From the NCBI GenBank assembly GCA_029012085.1, contig JAQXLK010000248.1:1-43496 (forward strand): a DNA stretch of 43,496 nucleotides. The letters are read 5' to 3'. This DNA is from Clostridiales bacterium (GTDB lineage Bacteria; Bacillota; Clostridia; Lachnospirales; Lachnospiraceae). The translations under genes were made by a program, and so were the position numbers. This document shows positions 7,357 through 14,828 of this stretch, piece by piece. The notes beneath the pieces were generated by a model. The model worked only from the letters and a program-made list of their open reading frames with translations, was not told where the DNA came from and ran no database searches. How positions within the stretch are numbered: the stretch's first letter is position 1; the number at the start of each line of letters is the position of its first letter.

Positions 7357-7996
7357 GAATATTTTCCTTTCTTTTATCACTAACCATTTGCATTGGTGCT
7401 AGATAAGAGTTTCCGCTATACATATTGACACCATTTCCAACTAAGAAAATTTTATTTGTCCTATATTTAACATCAATTTCCTTATATTCAACTTTAAATC
7501 CGCTTCCAACACCTATTACATTAGAATATTGTGCAGGATAATCCACTGTATTGAATAAATTATTATAACTCGCATAAATGGTAACTTCATCTTGATGTTC
7601 TTCAATCCATGCTTCCAGAGTTTCTGAATAATAACCACTACTCAAGCTTATACACACGCAATCAATCTTATTTTCTATCATCCAATTCAATCCTTCTATA
7701 AGTGCCTCTGTAGTAATACTACTATTTTGCTGTGCATCATAATATGCGATTTTAACATTACTATCATATTTTTCTAAAAAATTTAAGATAAAGTCACCAT
7801 GTTATTTTTCTTCTTCCGTTGTTAAATTTACAGTATTTAAAATATTATTGTGACTTAAAGCTAAATTTCCATCAATAATTCCTAATATTATCTGAGACTC
7901 ATTATTTTTTGATGGAAAGATAATAATATATGTAAGAAACACTCCAACTATTATTAGCGAAAGTGAAGTAAAGAATATAAAAATTATTTTTCTCAT
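7343..7996 (-). pseudogene. compact membrane-anchored subtilase-like (S8) protein, interrupted by an in-frame TAA
   Basis: One frame runs from ATG 7996 to 7343 and is broken only by TAA at 7802-7804. Before the stop come a membrane segment (residues about 4-27) and ILGIIDGNLALSH, like the S8 aspartate motif. Directly after the stop is HGDFILNFLEK, like the S8 histidine motif. Further on come YPAQYSNVIGVGS, a classic subtilase stretch, and YSGNSYLAPM in place of the GTSMAxP serine motif. Total length would be about 216 residues, short for S8. Its ATG overlaps the stop of the upstream gene (ATGA), so it was co-translated with the toxin-like protein. A C-to-T change in a CAA codon would explain the stop. 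Some active-site context is already unusual, so an inactive relative is possible. Confidence 0.7.
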
Positions 7997-8859
7997 ATTG
8001 TGCCTACAATAGGTGCACCATAAAATGAATGAAACCCACCTGTATGGAGTACATGACCCCTCGTATTTGCTTTATGATAATGCCACAAGTATACATGTCC
8101 TTTGTATCTCTTAGCATCTATCTCTGGTAACGAGCAGAGAAATCCAGCCTGTGCAATTACTGCACTAGCCATAACTGACGAAAAAGAATATACCGAAAGA
8201 TTACTCTTGACTCTACCTATCGCTTTTGACTTAGATATTCCTTTTGGTGATACAACTACTTGACCATTCCATACTGCTGCTTTGTAATAATATTTTTTTA
8301 CTTTTTTTCTTTTCGTAGCAGAGGCAGCTTCTACCTTAGAATAGAATTCTGTCACAACAATATACAAAACCCCTGCAATTACCACAGCCAACAATGCCTC
8401 TAGTAACGCTTCCAACACCATTCCTAACGATATAACAACTCCCCCTGCAGAAATTGCAACTTGTCCCACGTATGTATCTTCTATAATTTCATCAACGGAA
8501 GAAATATCTTCTACTTTATCCCCCTCTTCATAAACAGCAATATCAACGTCATCAGACGTGAACTCATCCATTTCTAATTCGTACTCCTCTGAATCTACAA
8601 CGTCTTCATCATTTCGGATTTCTAATTCTCCAAACCCATTTTCATCAACCAATAGAAATGCATCACTAATATCAGTATGACCTTCAACCTCAATTTGAAA
8701 ATCATCATTAATAGAAACATTAAATTCAACACCATCAATATATACCGTTTTCTCATTTTCTCCTAGTATAGTTTCAGCGTTAACATTCGTTCCAAAAACA
8801 TTACATAAAATAGTTGCAACTAAAATTATACTTAACATCTTATTTAACTTTTTTATCAT
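7993..8859 (-). CDS. secreted toxin-like protein with His-rich C-terminus
   Basis: The 288-residue protein has a signal peptide (residues 1 to about 28, ending NVNAE), an acidic extracellular region (about 30-130) and a long small-residue hydrophobic stretch (about 130-170). A basic segment containing KRKKVKKYYYK follows, then a C-terminal domain with YLWHYHKANTRGH and FHSFYGAPI. The closing histidine-rich block resembles what I recall of SAR2788-type putative toxins of Gram-positives; that match is from memory and needs a search. It heads a translationally coupled operon with a subtilase-like gene and a 98-residue orphan, behind a control region copied from the bacteriocin-peptide locus, which supports a role in competition. 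Function is inferred. Confidence 0.65.
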   Translation of the reverse strand: MIKKLNKMLSIILVATILCNVFGTNVNAETILGENEKTVYIDGVEFNVSINDDFQIEVEGHTDISDAFLLVDENGFGELEIRNDEDVVDSEEYELEMDEFTSDDVDIAVYEEGDKVEDISSVDEIIEDTYVGQVAISAGGVVISLGMVLEALLEALLAVVIAGVLYIVVTEFYSKVEAASATKRKKVKKYYYKAAVWNGQVVVSPKGISKSKAIGRVKSNLSVYSFSSVMASAVIAQAGFLCSLPEIDAKRYKGHVYLWHYHKANTRGHVLHTGGFHSFYGAPIVGTI

Positions 8860-8890
8860 ATTATTCTCCTCAAATAAAATTTACACTATT

Positions 8891-8985
8891 CTGAAAAAGC
8901 ACTATACTTCACCTAGGTACTTTTTCATAAGTGCTTATTACTTTGGGAATTCTGAGAGTTTGCGCATATCATTTCAGAATCCTCT
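8891..8985 (-). promoter_or_regulatory. conserved upstream element (copy B)
   Basis: This is the counterpart of 1999-2095, about 30 nt upstream of the toxin-like gene. It keeps the GAAAAAG/CTTTTTC inverted repeat, ACCTAGGT, a minus-strand TATAGT and the TTCTGA/TCAGAA hairpin. The same arrangement before two unrelated secreted products points to shared regulation. Confidence 0.55.
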
Positions 8986-8995
8986 TTATATAAAA

Positions 8996-9023
8996 CAGTC
9001 TGATTGAAGCTTGAGACTGTTTT
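8996..9023 (-). terminator. small hairpin between repeat boxes and the conserved element
   Basis: On the minus strand AACAGTCT pairs with AGACTGTT, followed by TTATATAAA. At the equivalent place in copy A an imperfect hairpin follows the short peptide. It may have ended the transcript of a signal-peptide gene now deleted from this copy. Confidence 0.4.
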
Positions 9024-9065
9024 ATATCATATCTATATCATACAAAACTATGACTAACAACTCCC

Positions 9066-9101
9066 TAACCTAACATTCGGTTCTATAACCCATCATTCGG
9101 T
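9066..9101 (-). promoter_or_regulatory. tandem direct repeat, candidate LytTR boxes (copy B)
   Basis: TAACCTAACATTCGGT (9066-9081) and TAACCCATCATTCGGT (9086-9101) repeat at 20 bp, as at 2279-2314, and again abut the 3' end of a kinase sequence. The short-peptide gene that follows the boxes in copy A is missing here; only the inverted-repeat flanks survive in part. Confidence 0.5.
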
Positions 9102-9160
9102 CAATTTTGATTTATAAATTGGTAAACCTATTTTCCAACAAAACTCTTTTTCATTTTTAA
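9101..9160 (-). pseudogene. remnant of a GHKL kinase 3' end
   Basis: Read on the minus strand this stretch gives EKEFCWKIGLPI and then drifts out of frame, against EKEFCCEVILPICNEN at the end of the kinase at 2314-3342. It is a decayed second copy, with the rest of the gene deleted. Between it and the next scar (9260) about 100 bp hold nothing recognisable. Confidence 0.65.
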
Positions 9161-9259
9161 GGTTTTTGCGTACAACAATAAATATCATAAGACAATAATG
9201 TTTTCAACCCATAACACCCTAAACGAGCTTATAACGCCACGAACGGGCATTTTTTAGCT

Positions 9260-9414
9260 AGAAGGCATTCTTTTGGAGTATGAAAGTTAGACAATAGGAA
9301 AAAACTGGCGGAGTGTCTTCTTATGTAAGACACCTCCGCCAGTTCTTTATAATCCGTTGCATTTTCTTCTAAATGATTCTAAAAATAAATTTTCCTCATT
9401 TGTTTAAATTCCTG
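9260..9414. repeat. duplicated segment, scar copy (iorB 3' end, terminator, orphan-gene 3' end)
   Basis: It corresponds to 6943-7094 and begins with decayed iorB codons on the plus strand. The terminator follows (ACTGGCGG at 9304 to CCGCCAGT at 9343, stem intact), then the reading EFKQMRKIYF on the minus strand. The HEPN gene that follows uses a TAA lying inside this repeat as its stop codon. Confidence 0.85.
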
Positions 9415-9703
9415 AATCCAACCATTGTTTTGCAAGTAATAATGCTTTTTCGACCGAATCAATTCTGACAGAAAAATGTAAGTCATATCTTCCCGCTGCT
9501 TCCCAATCACTATACATATACGCATTATTCTTTATTAGTCTTGGAACTTTTATACCATTAAGCTCTGCAATTGCCTGTTGAGCATGATAAGCAGCTATTC
9601 CTTTTAGTGCCTTCTCATTCCCCTCTTTTTTCTTCACTGCCTCTAAGGCCGACTCCGATGCCCGAATATCAGCCTTTGCATAAGAGATAAGTGAAATTGC
9701 CAT
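9404..9703 (-). CDS. short HEPN-domain protein, toxin partner of MNT
   Basis: The 99-residue helical protein shows the HEPN start SLISYAKADIRASESAL and the AYHAQQA helix. The stretch that normally continues EKxLKALL and the long middle loop are abbreviated, and the usual RX4-6H RNase motif is represented only by RYDLH (R-X3-H). The ribosome site AGGAGG lies in the last codons of the preceding nucleotidyltransferase gene, one base separating the ORFs. HEPN/MNT pairs are known toxin-antitoxin modules in which MNT AMPylates HEPN. This copy may be reduced or inactive. Its stop codon falls in the duplicated scar, so the 3' end may have been altered by the rearrangement. Confidence 0.7.
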   Translation of the reverse strand: MAISLISYAKADIRASESALEAVKKKEGNEKALKGIAAYHAQQAIAELNGIKVPRLIKNNAYMYSDWEAAGRYDLHFSVRIDSVEKALLLAKQWLDSGI

Positions 9704-9704
9704 A

Positions 9705-10094
9705 TTACGCCCTCCTATAAAGAGTCTTACCGTTTTGTAAAACTTCCTTAAATATTATTACATTTTCTTCCTCACGTTGCATTTCATCCAAACCATGAAC
9801 ACAAATCACATCATACTGCTGGGTATAATCATCCTTATCATGTAGCCTTCTTAAAAATTCCTGATAGTTTTTATTCCTATATAATCGTGAGCGTGTAACA
9901 TCACTCACGACAACCAAATCTACATCCGATTCTTCTGTGCAGCGACTCTCTATCGCAGAACCAAACAATATAATTTGGAGAATATTGCTACATGTCTTTG
10001 CCGCCTCAACAATATTCTGTATTACTTCCTGTTTTACATCTGCCACTTCTATTTCCGTATCAAAATTCGTCTTTACATTTACTAATTGACACAT
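9705..10094 (-). CDS. MNT-type minimal nucleotidyltransferase, antitoxin partner of HEPN
   Basis: The 129-residue protein carries the polymerase-beta nucleotidyltransferase signature GSAIESRCTEESDVDLVVV, with the GS pair and the D-x-D metal ligands. The third carboxylate is probably D in YDVICVH. ATG 10094 is chosen because AGAAAGGAGAAG lies just upstream; the reading could extend 15 codons further. In known HEPN/MNT modules this protein neutralises the HEPN RNase by adding AMP groups. It is transcribed from the promoter at 10158-10186. Confidence 0.85.
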   Translation of the reverse strand: MCQLVNVKTNFDTEIEVADVKQEVIQNIVEAAKTCSNILQIILFGSAIESRCTEESDVDLVVVSDVTRSRLYRNKNYQEFLRRLHDKDDYTQQYDVICVHGLDEMQREEENVIIFKEVLQNGKTLYRRA

Positions 10095-10157
10095 AGCACT
10101 TCTCCTTTCTAAAATAATACGTGTTTGTGGTTCCATCACACCTTCACCCTTGGTTTT

Positions 10158-10186
10158 ATTTTACTATCCTTGCATAAATGTGTCAA
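10158..10186 (-). promoter_or_regulatory. promoter of the MNT-HEPN operon
   Basis: On the minus strand a perfect TTGACA (10181-10186) is followed after 17 bp by TAAAAT (10158-10163). Confidence 0.75.
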
Positions 10187-10213
10187 ACAAATCTAAATTT
10201 CCTCCAAATGAAC

Positions 10214-12064
10214 TCACACCAATTCAATCTGATACTTCGCCAGCCAGTAATTTACCTGAATCATATACGCCAACAACTGCGGTCCCGCCATTAACTGTCC
10301 GTAAAATGGTCTTCCATAGTCCGTCGGACTCTCCATAAACTGCTTCACCTTTTCCCGGTCAAGCAAATCGCAGATTGGCGCATTTCCATTTTCCATCAGT
10401 TCCCACATGGTATCCCGCAGCAGTTTTTCATATGCTGGGTCATAAGTCTTTGGATACGGACTCTTCTTCCGGTAAAGTACGTCATATGGCAGATACTTCT
10501 CTCCCGCTGCCCGCAGCAGCCCTTTTACAACTCCATTGTGACATTTCATCTCCCAGGGCACGTTCCACACATACTCAATAATCCGGTGGTCTGCAAATGG
10601 CACCCTGGCTTCTAATCCACTTCGCATACTGGTACGGTCCATCCGGTCAAGCAGTGTCTGCATGAACCACTTCAGATTCAGATATGAAATTTCCCGCCTG
10701 CGCTTTTCCTCCGGATTTTCCCCTTCTAACCGAGGCGTTTCCGCCACCGTCTGCTCATAAGCTGCCCTTGCATATTCCTCCAACGGAAGCTCACGAATCA
10801 CCTCATCTTTCAGCAGCATGGTTCTCGGTGACATATCCATAGACCATGGGAAAATATCCGCTTCAAAACATTCTTTTTTATGAAACCATGGATATCCGCC
10901 AAAGATTTCATCTGCACACTCTCCCGTCAGCGTCACCTTATTATTCTTTGCCACCTTCCGGCAGAAATACAACATGGATGATTCCACATCCGCCATACAT
11001 GGCAAATCCCTTGCCTCCACCGCCTCAAAAAGATAGTCATAAAGTTCCACATAATTACATTCGAGAAAATGGTGCCTTGTATCTGTAAAGGCTGTCATCT
11101 TCTCTACAAAAGGACGGTCCTGTGTCGGCTGGAAGGAATTCGCCTTAAAATTTACATCATTATCCGTAAAATCAAAAGAATACGTAGTGAGCTGCTTTCC
11201 CTGCTTTTTCAACTCCTTACTGCAGATAGCAGTTACCAGACTGCTGTCTACCCCACCGGATAAAAAGGTACAGATTGGCACATCCGACAGCATCTGTTTC
11301 TTCACCGCATCCTCCACCAGATAAGCAGTATACTCCACTGTTTCCTCGTAGCTTTCGTTGTGGGGTTTGCTCTCCAACTGCCAATAGCAGTAATCACGAA
11401 GACCATTTCTATCAAACTCCAGAAAATGTCCCGGCAGCGCCTCCGACACATTCTGAAAAACACCCTTTCCATAGGTTTTGGCAGGACCCAAGCCAAACAC
11501 CTCACAAAGACCTTCCTTATTCACCTTAGGCGTTACTCCCGGATAAGCAAACAGTCCTTTTATCTCTGAAGAAAACACAATCCCCCCATCCTGAAAAGTG
11601 TAAAATAACGGTTTAATTCCTGACCTGTCACGAAACAGATAAAGCCGTTCCCGCCATTCATCCCAGATTACAAACGCAAAAATCCCATTTAATTTCTTTA
11701 CGATATCCACCCCATAACGCTGATATCCCGCAAGAATCACCTCTGTATCACTATCCGTATCAAAATGTACACCCTTTCCTCGAAGCTCTCGTCTAAGCTC
11801 CTTCATATTATAGATTTCTCCATTGTACACAATCGTACAGGTTCTCCCCTCCCGCTTCCTCGTCATAGGCTGCTGCCCGGACTTTAAATCAATAATGGAA
11901 AGCCGCACATGCCCCATCCCACAATGAGAATCTAAAAACTCCCCCTCCTCATCCGGTCCCCTATGCTTTTGCACCCTGTTCATACCTTTAAGCACCTTCA
12001 CCCATTTTCCCCCATCAGACACATAATCCATCGCAAAATTACTAAATCCAGCTATACCGCACAT
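10214..12064 (-). CDS. asnB: glutamine-hydrolysing asparagine synthetase
   Basis: The 616-residue cytoplasmic enzyme makes asparagine from aspartate, ATP and glutamine (EC 6.3.5.4). It starts MCGIAGF, so Cys2 is the glutaminase nucleophile, and the class II amidotransferase half includes IVYNGEIYN. The synthetase half contains the P-loop CTFLSGGVDSSLV and the ECADEIFGGY segment. AGAAAGGATAT lies before the ATG. It begins 26 nt after dpaB with no terminator between, so it may be co-transcribed with the dipicolinate genes; sporulation-linked asparagine synthetases are known in Bacillus (asnO), but the link here is inference. Confidence 0.95.
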   Translation of the reverse strand: MCGIAGFSNFAMDYVSDGGKWVKVLKGMNRVQKHRGPDEEGEFLDSHCGMGHVRLSIIDLKSGQQPMTRKREGRTCTIVYNGEIYNMKELRRELRGKGVHFDTDSDTEVILAGYQRYGVDIVKKLNGIFAFVIWDEWRERLYLFRDRSGIKPLFYTFQDGGIVFSSEIKGLFAYPGVTPKVNKEGLCEVFGLGPAKTYGKGVFQNVSEALPGHFLEFDRNGLRDYCYWQLESKPHNESYEETVEYTAYLVEDAVKKQMLSDVPICTFLSGGVDSSLVTAICSKELKKQGKQLTTYSFDFTDNDVNFKANSFQPTQDRPFVEKMTAFTDTRHHFLECNYVELYDYLFEAVEARDLPCMADVESSMLYFCRKVAKNNKVTLTGECADEIFGGYPWFHKKECFEADIFPWSMDMSPRTMLLKDEVIRELPLEEYARAAYEQTVAETPRLEGENPEEKRRREISYLNLKWFMQTLLDRMDRTSMRSGLEARVPFADHRIIEYVWNVPWEMKCHNGVVKGLLRAAGEKYLPYDVLYRKKSPYPKTYDPAYEKLLRDTMWELMENGNAPICDLLDREKVKQFMESPTDYGRPFYGQLMAGPQLLAYMIQVNYWLAKYQIELV

Positions 12065-12090
12065 ATATCTTTATATCCTTTCTTATTCAA

Positions 12091-12675
12091 TCACCACGCT
12101 TCTAAAATTGGCTGCACCTGCACCCCATCCAGTGCCCCCTCAAGAGTCGGAATCAGTTTATCCGTATGCGCAATCAGTGAGTTGGTTTTCTTTATAGGAT
12201 TATCCTGCCCAAAAGGTACAAAATATATATTCTTTGCATTCAACAAAAGACCAATATTTTTCATATTCATCCCTAATGCATCATTGGTGGAGATAGAAAT
12301 GACCAGTGGCTTATTATTGCGCAGATGTGCCTTTGCCGCCATCAGTACCGGAGTATCCGTAATACCGTTTGCAAGCTTTGCCACTGTATTACCGGTACAC
12401 GGAAAAATAACCAGCACATCCAGATATCCCTTTGGACCAATGGGTTCTGCTTCCCCTATGGTAAGAATTGGCTTTCTTCCTGTAATTTCCTCTGCCCTTT
12501 TTAGGAATTCCTCCGGTGTGCCGAATCGGCTGGCAATTTTTTGTGATGACTCCGAAAATATCGTATAGACATCGGCTCCAGCCGCCACCAGCTTCTCTAA
12601 TTCAATAAATATCTTGTCAAAAGTGCAAAATGAACCTGTAAATGCAACACCGACTTTTTTACCCTTTATCTCCAT
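12091..12675 (-). CDS. dpaB: dipicolinate synthase subunit B
   Basis: The 194-residue flavoprotein-like subunit (SpoVFB) begins KKVGVAFTGSFCTFDK and contains FPCTGNTVAKLANGITD, typical of DpaB and related to the phosphopantothenoylcysteine decarboxylase fold. With DpaA it makes dipicolinic acid from the lysine-pathway intermediate in the mother cell, for storage with calcium in the spore core. GAAAGGAG precedes the start, which lies inside the 3' end of dpaA (17-bp overlap). The presence of dpaAB indicates that the organism forms or descends from endospore formers. Confidence 0.95.
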   Translation of the reverse strand: MEIKGKKVGVAFTGSFCTFDKIFIELEKLVAAGADVYTIFSESSQKIASRFGTPEEFLKRAEEITGRKPILTIGEAEPIGPKGYLDVLVIFPCTGNTVAKLANGITDTPVLMAAKAHLRNNKPLVISISTNDALGMNMKNIGLLLNAKNIYFVPFGQDNPIKKTNSLIAHTDKLIPTLEGALDGVQVQPILEAW

Positions 12676-13543
12676 TCCAAATCTCCTTTCCCTGCTCCAT
12701 TTTTCGGATTACAAAATCAACTAAACCGTTTGCAGATATCTTCGGTGCATATTTCCCCGGAAGCCCCAGACAATGCAAAGCCTTCACTCCAAGCTGTTTT
12801 GCCAGATTATAATCCACGCCTCCCTGTCCGGATGCAATATCAATAACCAGCACATCTCTTCTCATCCTTGTAAGCAAGTTTTTGCCAAGTAATTTTGCAG
12901 GTATGGTATTGTAAATGTATTCAAACCGCTGAATTTCATCCTCCAGTTTTCCAATGGGCACCACATTCAATCCACAGGTAGCGGCACAAGCGCGTTCCAC
13001 CGGACAACGGCTGCATACTGTAACCTTTGCACCAATCCCCTTTAATTTATCTGCCATTACCTTTCCACATCTTCCATAGCCCAGCACCAATGTCTCACTG
13101 CCATGAATATTTGTCTCCTTATTTTTCAATGCCTCTAAAATGGCACCTTCCGCCGTGGCAACTGCATTAAAAACCGCAAGCGGTTCATCCTTCATAAAAT
13201 CATAGCAGCCGATATCTCTTTCCCCACAAAGCTCTGCAAACCTTGCAGGAATGACTCCTCCAAACACCATCTGGTCAGGCTTTAAGTACTCATAAAATTT
13301 CTCCTCCATCCCATCCGGCATTTCCTTCTTTGCAAACACCCTTCCATCTTTGAATAAAGGAATCCCGCCCACGATACAGGCTGACTGTTCCACTGCATCC
13401 TTCAATGAATCCGCACATATAACAGGACTATCCACATCTAAAATCCCATAACAAATGACCTGATATCCCATTTCCATAAGACATGGCGCCATATAAGCAA
13501 TGCGGGCATCTCCACCAATTAGTGCAATGTCATATTGTCTCAT
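12659..13543 (-). CDS. dpaA: dipicolinate synthase subunit A
   Basis: The 294-residue subunit (SpoVFA) has an N-terminal part starting DIALIGGDARIAYMA and an NAD(P)-binding Rossmann domain with VLGYGRCGKVMADKLKGIG near residues 150-170. Length and order match characterised DpaA proteins. It is the oxidoreductase partner of DpaB. A strong sigma-K promoter match lies about 30 nt upstream, fitting the late mother-cell expression known for spoVF in Bacillus subtilis. Confidence 0.95.
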   Translation of the reverse strand: MRQYDIALIGGDARIAYMAPCLMEMGYQVICYGILDVDSPVICADSLKDAVEQSACIVGGIPLFKDGRVFAKKEMPDGMEEKFYEYLKPDQMVFGGVIPARFAELCGERDIGCYDFMKDEPLAVFNAVATAEGAILEALKNKETNIHGSETLVLGYGRCGKVMADKLKGIGAKVTVCSRCPVERACAATCGLNVVPIGKLEDEIQRFEYIYNTIPAKLLGKNLLTRMRRDVLVIDIASGQGGVDYNLAKQLGVKALHCLGLPGKYAPKISANGLVDFVIRKMEQGKEIWNGDKG

Positions 13544-13573
13544 TTTCTCTATCCTTTAAACCATCTCTACTTA

Positions 13574-13601
13574 TAAAGTATGACGCACAAAAAAAATGGT
13601 T
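13574..13601 (-). promoter_or_regulatory. sigma-K-type promoter of dpaAB
   Basis: On the minus strand AACC (13598-13601) is followed after 15 bp by CATACTTTA (13574-13582), fitting the sigma-K pattern HACM-N15-CATANNNTA. Its -35 lies in the stem of the terminator of the preceding gene. Confidence 0.65.
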
Positions 13602-13621
13602 ACAGCAAACTCTGTAACCAT
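13591..13621 (-). terminator. terminator overlapping the 3' end of the Sfp-type gene
   Basis: ATGGTTACAG and CTGTAACCAT form a perfect 10-bp stem around a 6-nt loop, followed on the minus strand by T8. The stem encodes the last residues of the transferase and includes its stop codon. Confidence 0.88.
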
Positions 13622-14403
13622 ATCTCTTCTAAAGAAATCTCATTTATTTCAAACTCTTTTATTCTGGTATCACTAATATCTTTTTCTTTCATTTGTTCAT
13701 CTTCTCTATTCCGTTCTGTCCACACGCCTTTTACCTCACTCATATTACTGCTGCAAACAGAAAGAAAATACGACGGATCCTCCATCTGAAAGGTTACAAA
13801 AAAAGCCTCCTGCCCTTCCCTTGTTTTGTCCTTTACACAAGATAATCCATTACCCATCCTCTCTATCAAGAAAGAATTCAGTGGAATCTTCAAGCCCTCC
13901 CCACAGTATTTCACATAAGCCTCTTTCATCGTCCAATACTCCAGAAATCTCCGTTCCCGGCTCTCCTCATCCGGCATCCGCATGATATCTTCATATTCTC
14001 TTTCATGAAAACATCGCTTTGCCACAGATAAGCGGTTCTTCTTTACCTGTTCCACATCAATTCCCACAGCTCCATCACTCACTGCCAGCACCGCATATCT
14101 GCCGGAATGGGATAAATTAAAATCAACCGCCCTCAGCTTCTGCCCATCTAATCTCTCAGACAACTTCAAATAAGGCTTCCCCTGCTCCCCATAAGTATAT
14201 TCAATCTCCCTCATAGGAATCCCTAACGTCCTGCTTAACCCATACTGCATAAAAATTCCAGCCAATATTTTCTTTTTTGCCAATTCCCTATTATTCAGTC
14301 TATCTACCAGCCCCTGCCGCTCCTTCGGCAGCATTTCATAAAAACCCCGAATCTTCTCCTCTTCACAATCACACCCTATATACACATAAAATATTCTTAT
14401 CAT
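13600..14403 (-). CDS. Sfp-type 4'-phosphopantetheinyl transferase
   Basis: The 267-residue enzyme transfers phosphopantetheine from CoA to a carrier-protein serine. Motifs are NFSHSG-like FNLSHSGRYAVLAV, the metal-binding GIDVEQVKK, and WTMKEAYVKYCGEGL. It is longer than the usual 220-240 residues, with an acidic C-terminal tail of about 35 residues (RNREDEQMKEKDISD and onward) encoded partly within the terminator. No peptide or polyketide synthase lies in the window, so its carrier partner is unknown and it could serve the fatty-acid carrier protein. Confidence 0.9.
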   Translation of the reverse strand: MIRIFYVYIGCDCEEEKIRGFYEMLPKERQGLVDRLNNRELAKKKILAGIFMQYGLSRTLGIPMREIEYTYGEQGKPYLKLSERLDGQKLRAVDFNLSHSGRYAVLAVSDGAVGIDVEQVKKNRLSVAKRCFHEREYEDIMRMPDEESRERRFLEYWTMKEAYVKYCGEGLKIPLNSFLIERMGNGLSCVKDKTREGQEAFFVTFQMEDPSYFLSVCSSNMSEVKGVWTERNREDEQMKEKDISDTRIKEFEINEISLEEIWLQSLL

Positions 14404-14445
14404 ACCATCCCCACCAAATGTTATTCTTTATTTTGCCAATACACA

Positions 14446-14799
14446 GCTTTGGGTTCGATAAAATTGTTTTCCACAAGGGATATTTGCGCGAAATAATGAG
14501 CCGAGCGGAAGGGCTTGCACTTCCATTCGGCGAATATCGCGTTCATCGAAGATGCGTCCGTCAGTACTTGCATTGAGTACTTAGCGAGGTTCTTTCGAGC
14601 TTAGTACGAAAGTACACTTGACCACTTCGCATTGAACACTTAGTGAGTGCCTTAGCACGAACTTAGTGTGAAAGTGTGCCTTGGCTGTGAGGTACTTTCG
14701 AACCTAGTGGGCATAGTGTTACCTTGCTTATGTACTGCTACGCACGCAACTAAGCGCAAGCGTGCCCGACTGGAAAACAATTTTAATCGAACCCAAAGC
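14446..14799. repeat. 354-bp non-coding element with inverted-repeat ends and internal paired repeats
   Basis: The ends are near-perfect inverted copies of 28 and 29 bp: GCTTTGGGTTCGAT... at 14446-14473 and its complement at 14771-14799, differing by one T. The interior has no gene but two related tandem units (14571-14629 and 14630-14689). In unit 1 GTACTT pairs with AAGTAC; in unit 2 ACACTT pairs with AAGTGT, a two-position compensatory change that supports folding as RNA or a cruciform. The base composition (many CG steps) differs from the neighbours. The flank AGCGTCCGCCT recurs with a partial right end at 24340-24383, so this is a dispersed repeat family, either a mobile non-autonomous element or a structured RNA. 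It fills most of the 425-bp gap at 14404-14828. Confidence 0.7.
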
Positions 14800-14828
14800 G
14801 TCCGCCTAGCCAACTCGTGAAATCCACT

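Noticed and set aside
7802-7996. 64-residue ORF as an independent small membrane or signal peptide
   Set aside because: The frame continues after the stop into clear subtilase motifs, so it is the 5' part of a broken gene.
11963-12568. 201-codon plus-strand reading
   Set aside because: Antisense to dpaB and asnB with strong family matches on the other strand.
14277-14576. 99-codon plus-strand reading running into the structured repeat
   Set aside because: It is antisense to the Sfp-type gene and then enters non-coding repeat sequence; no ribosome site.
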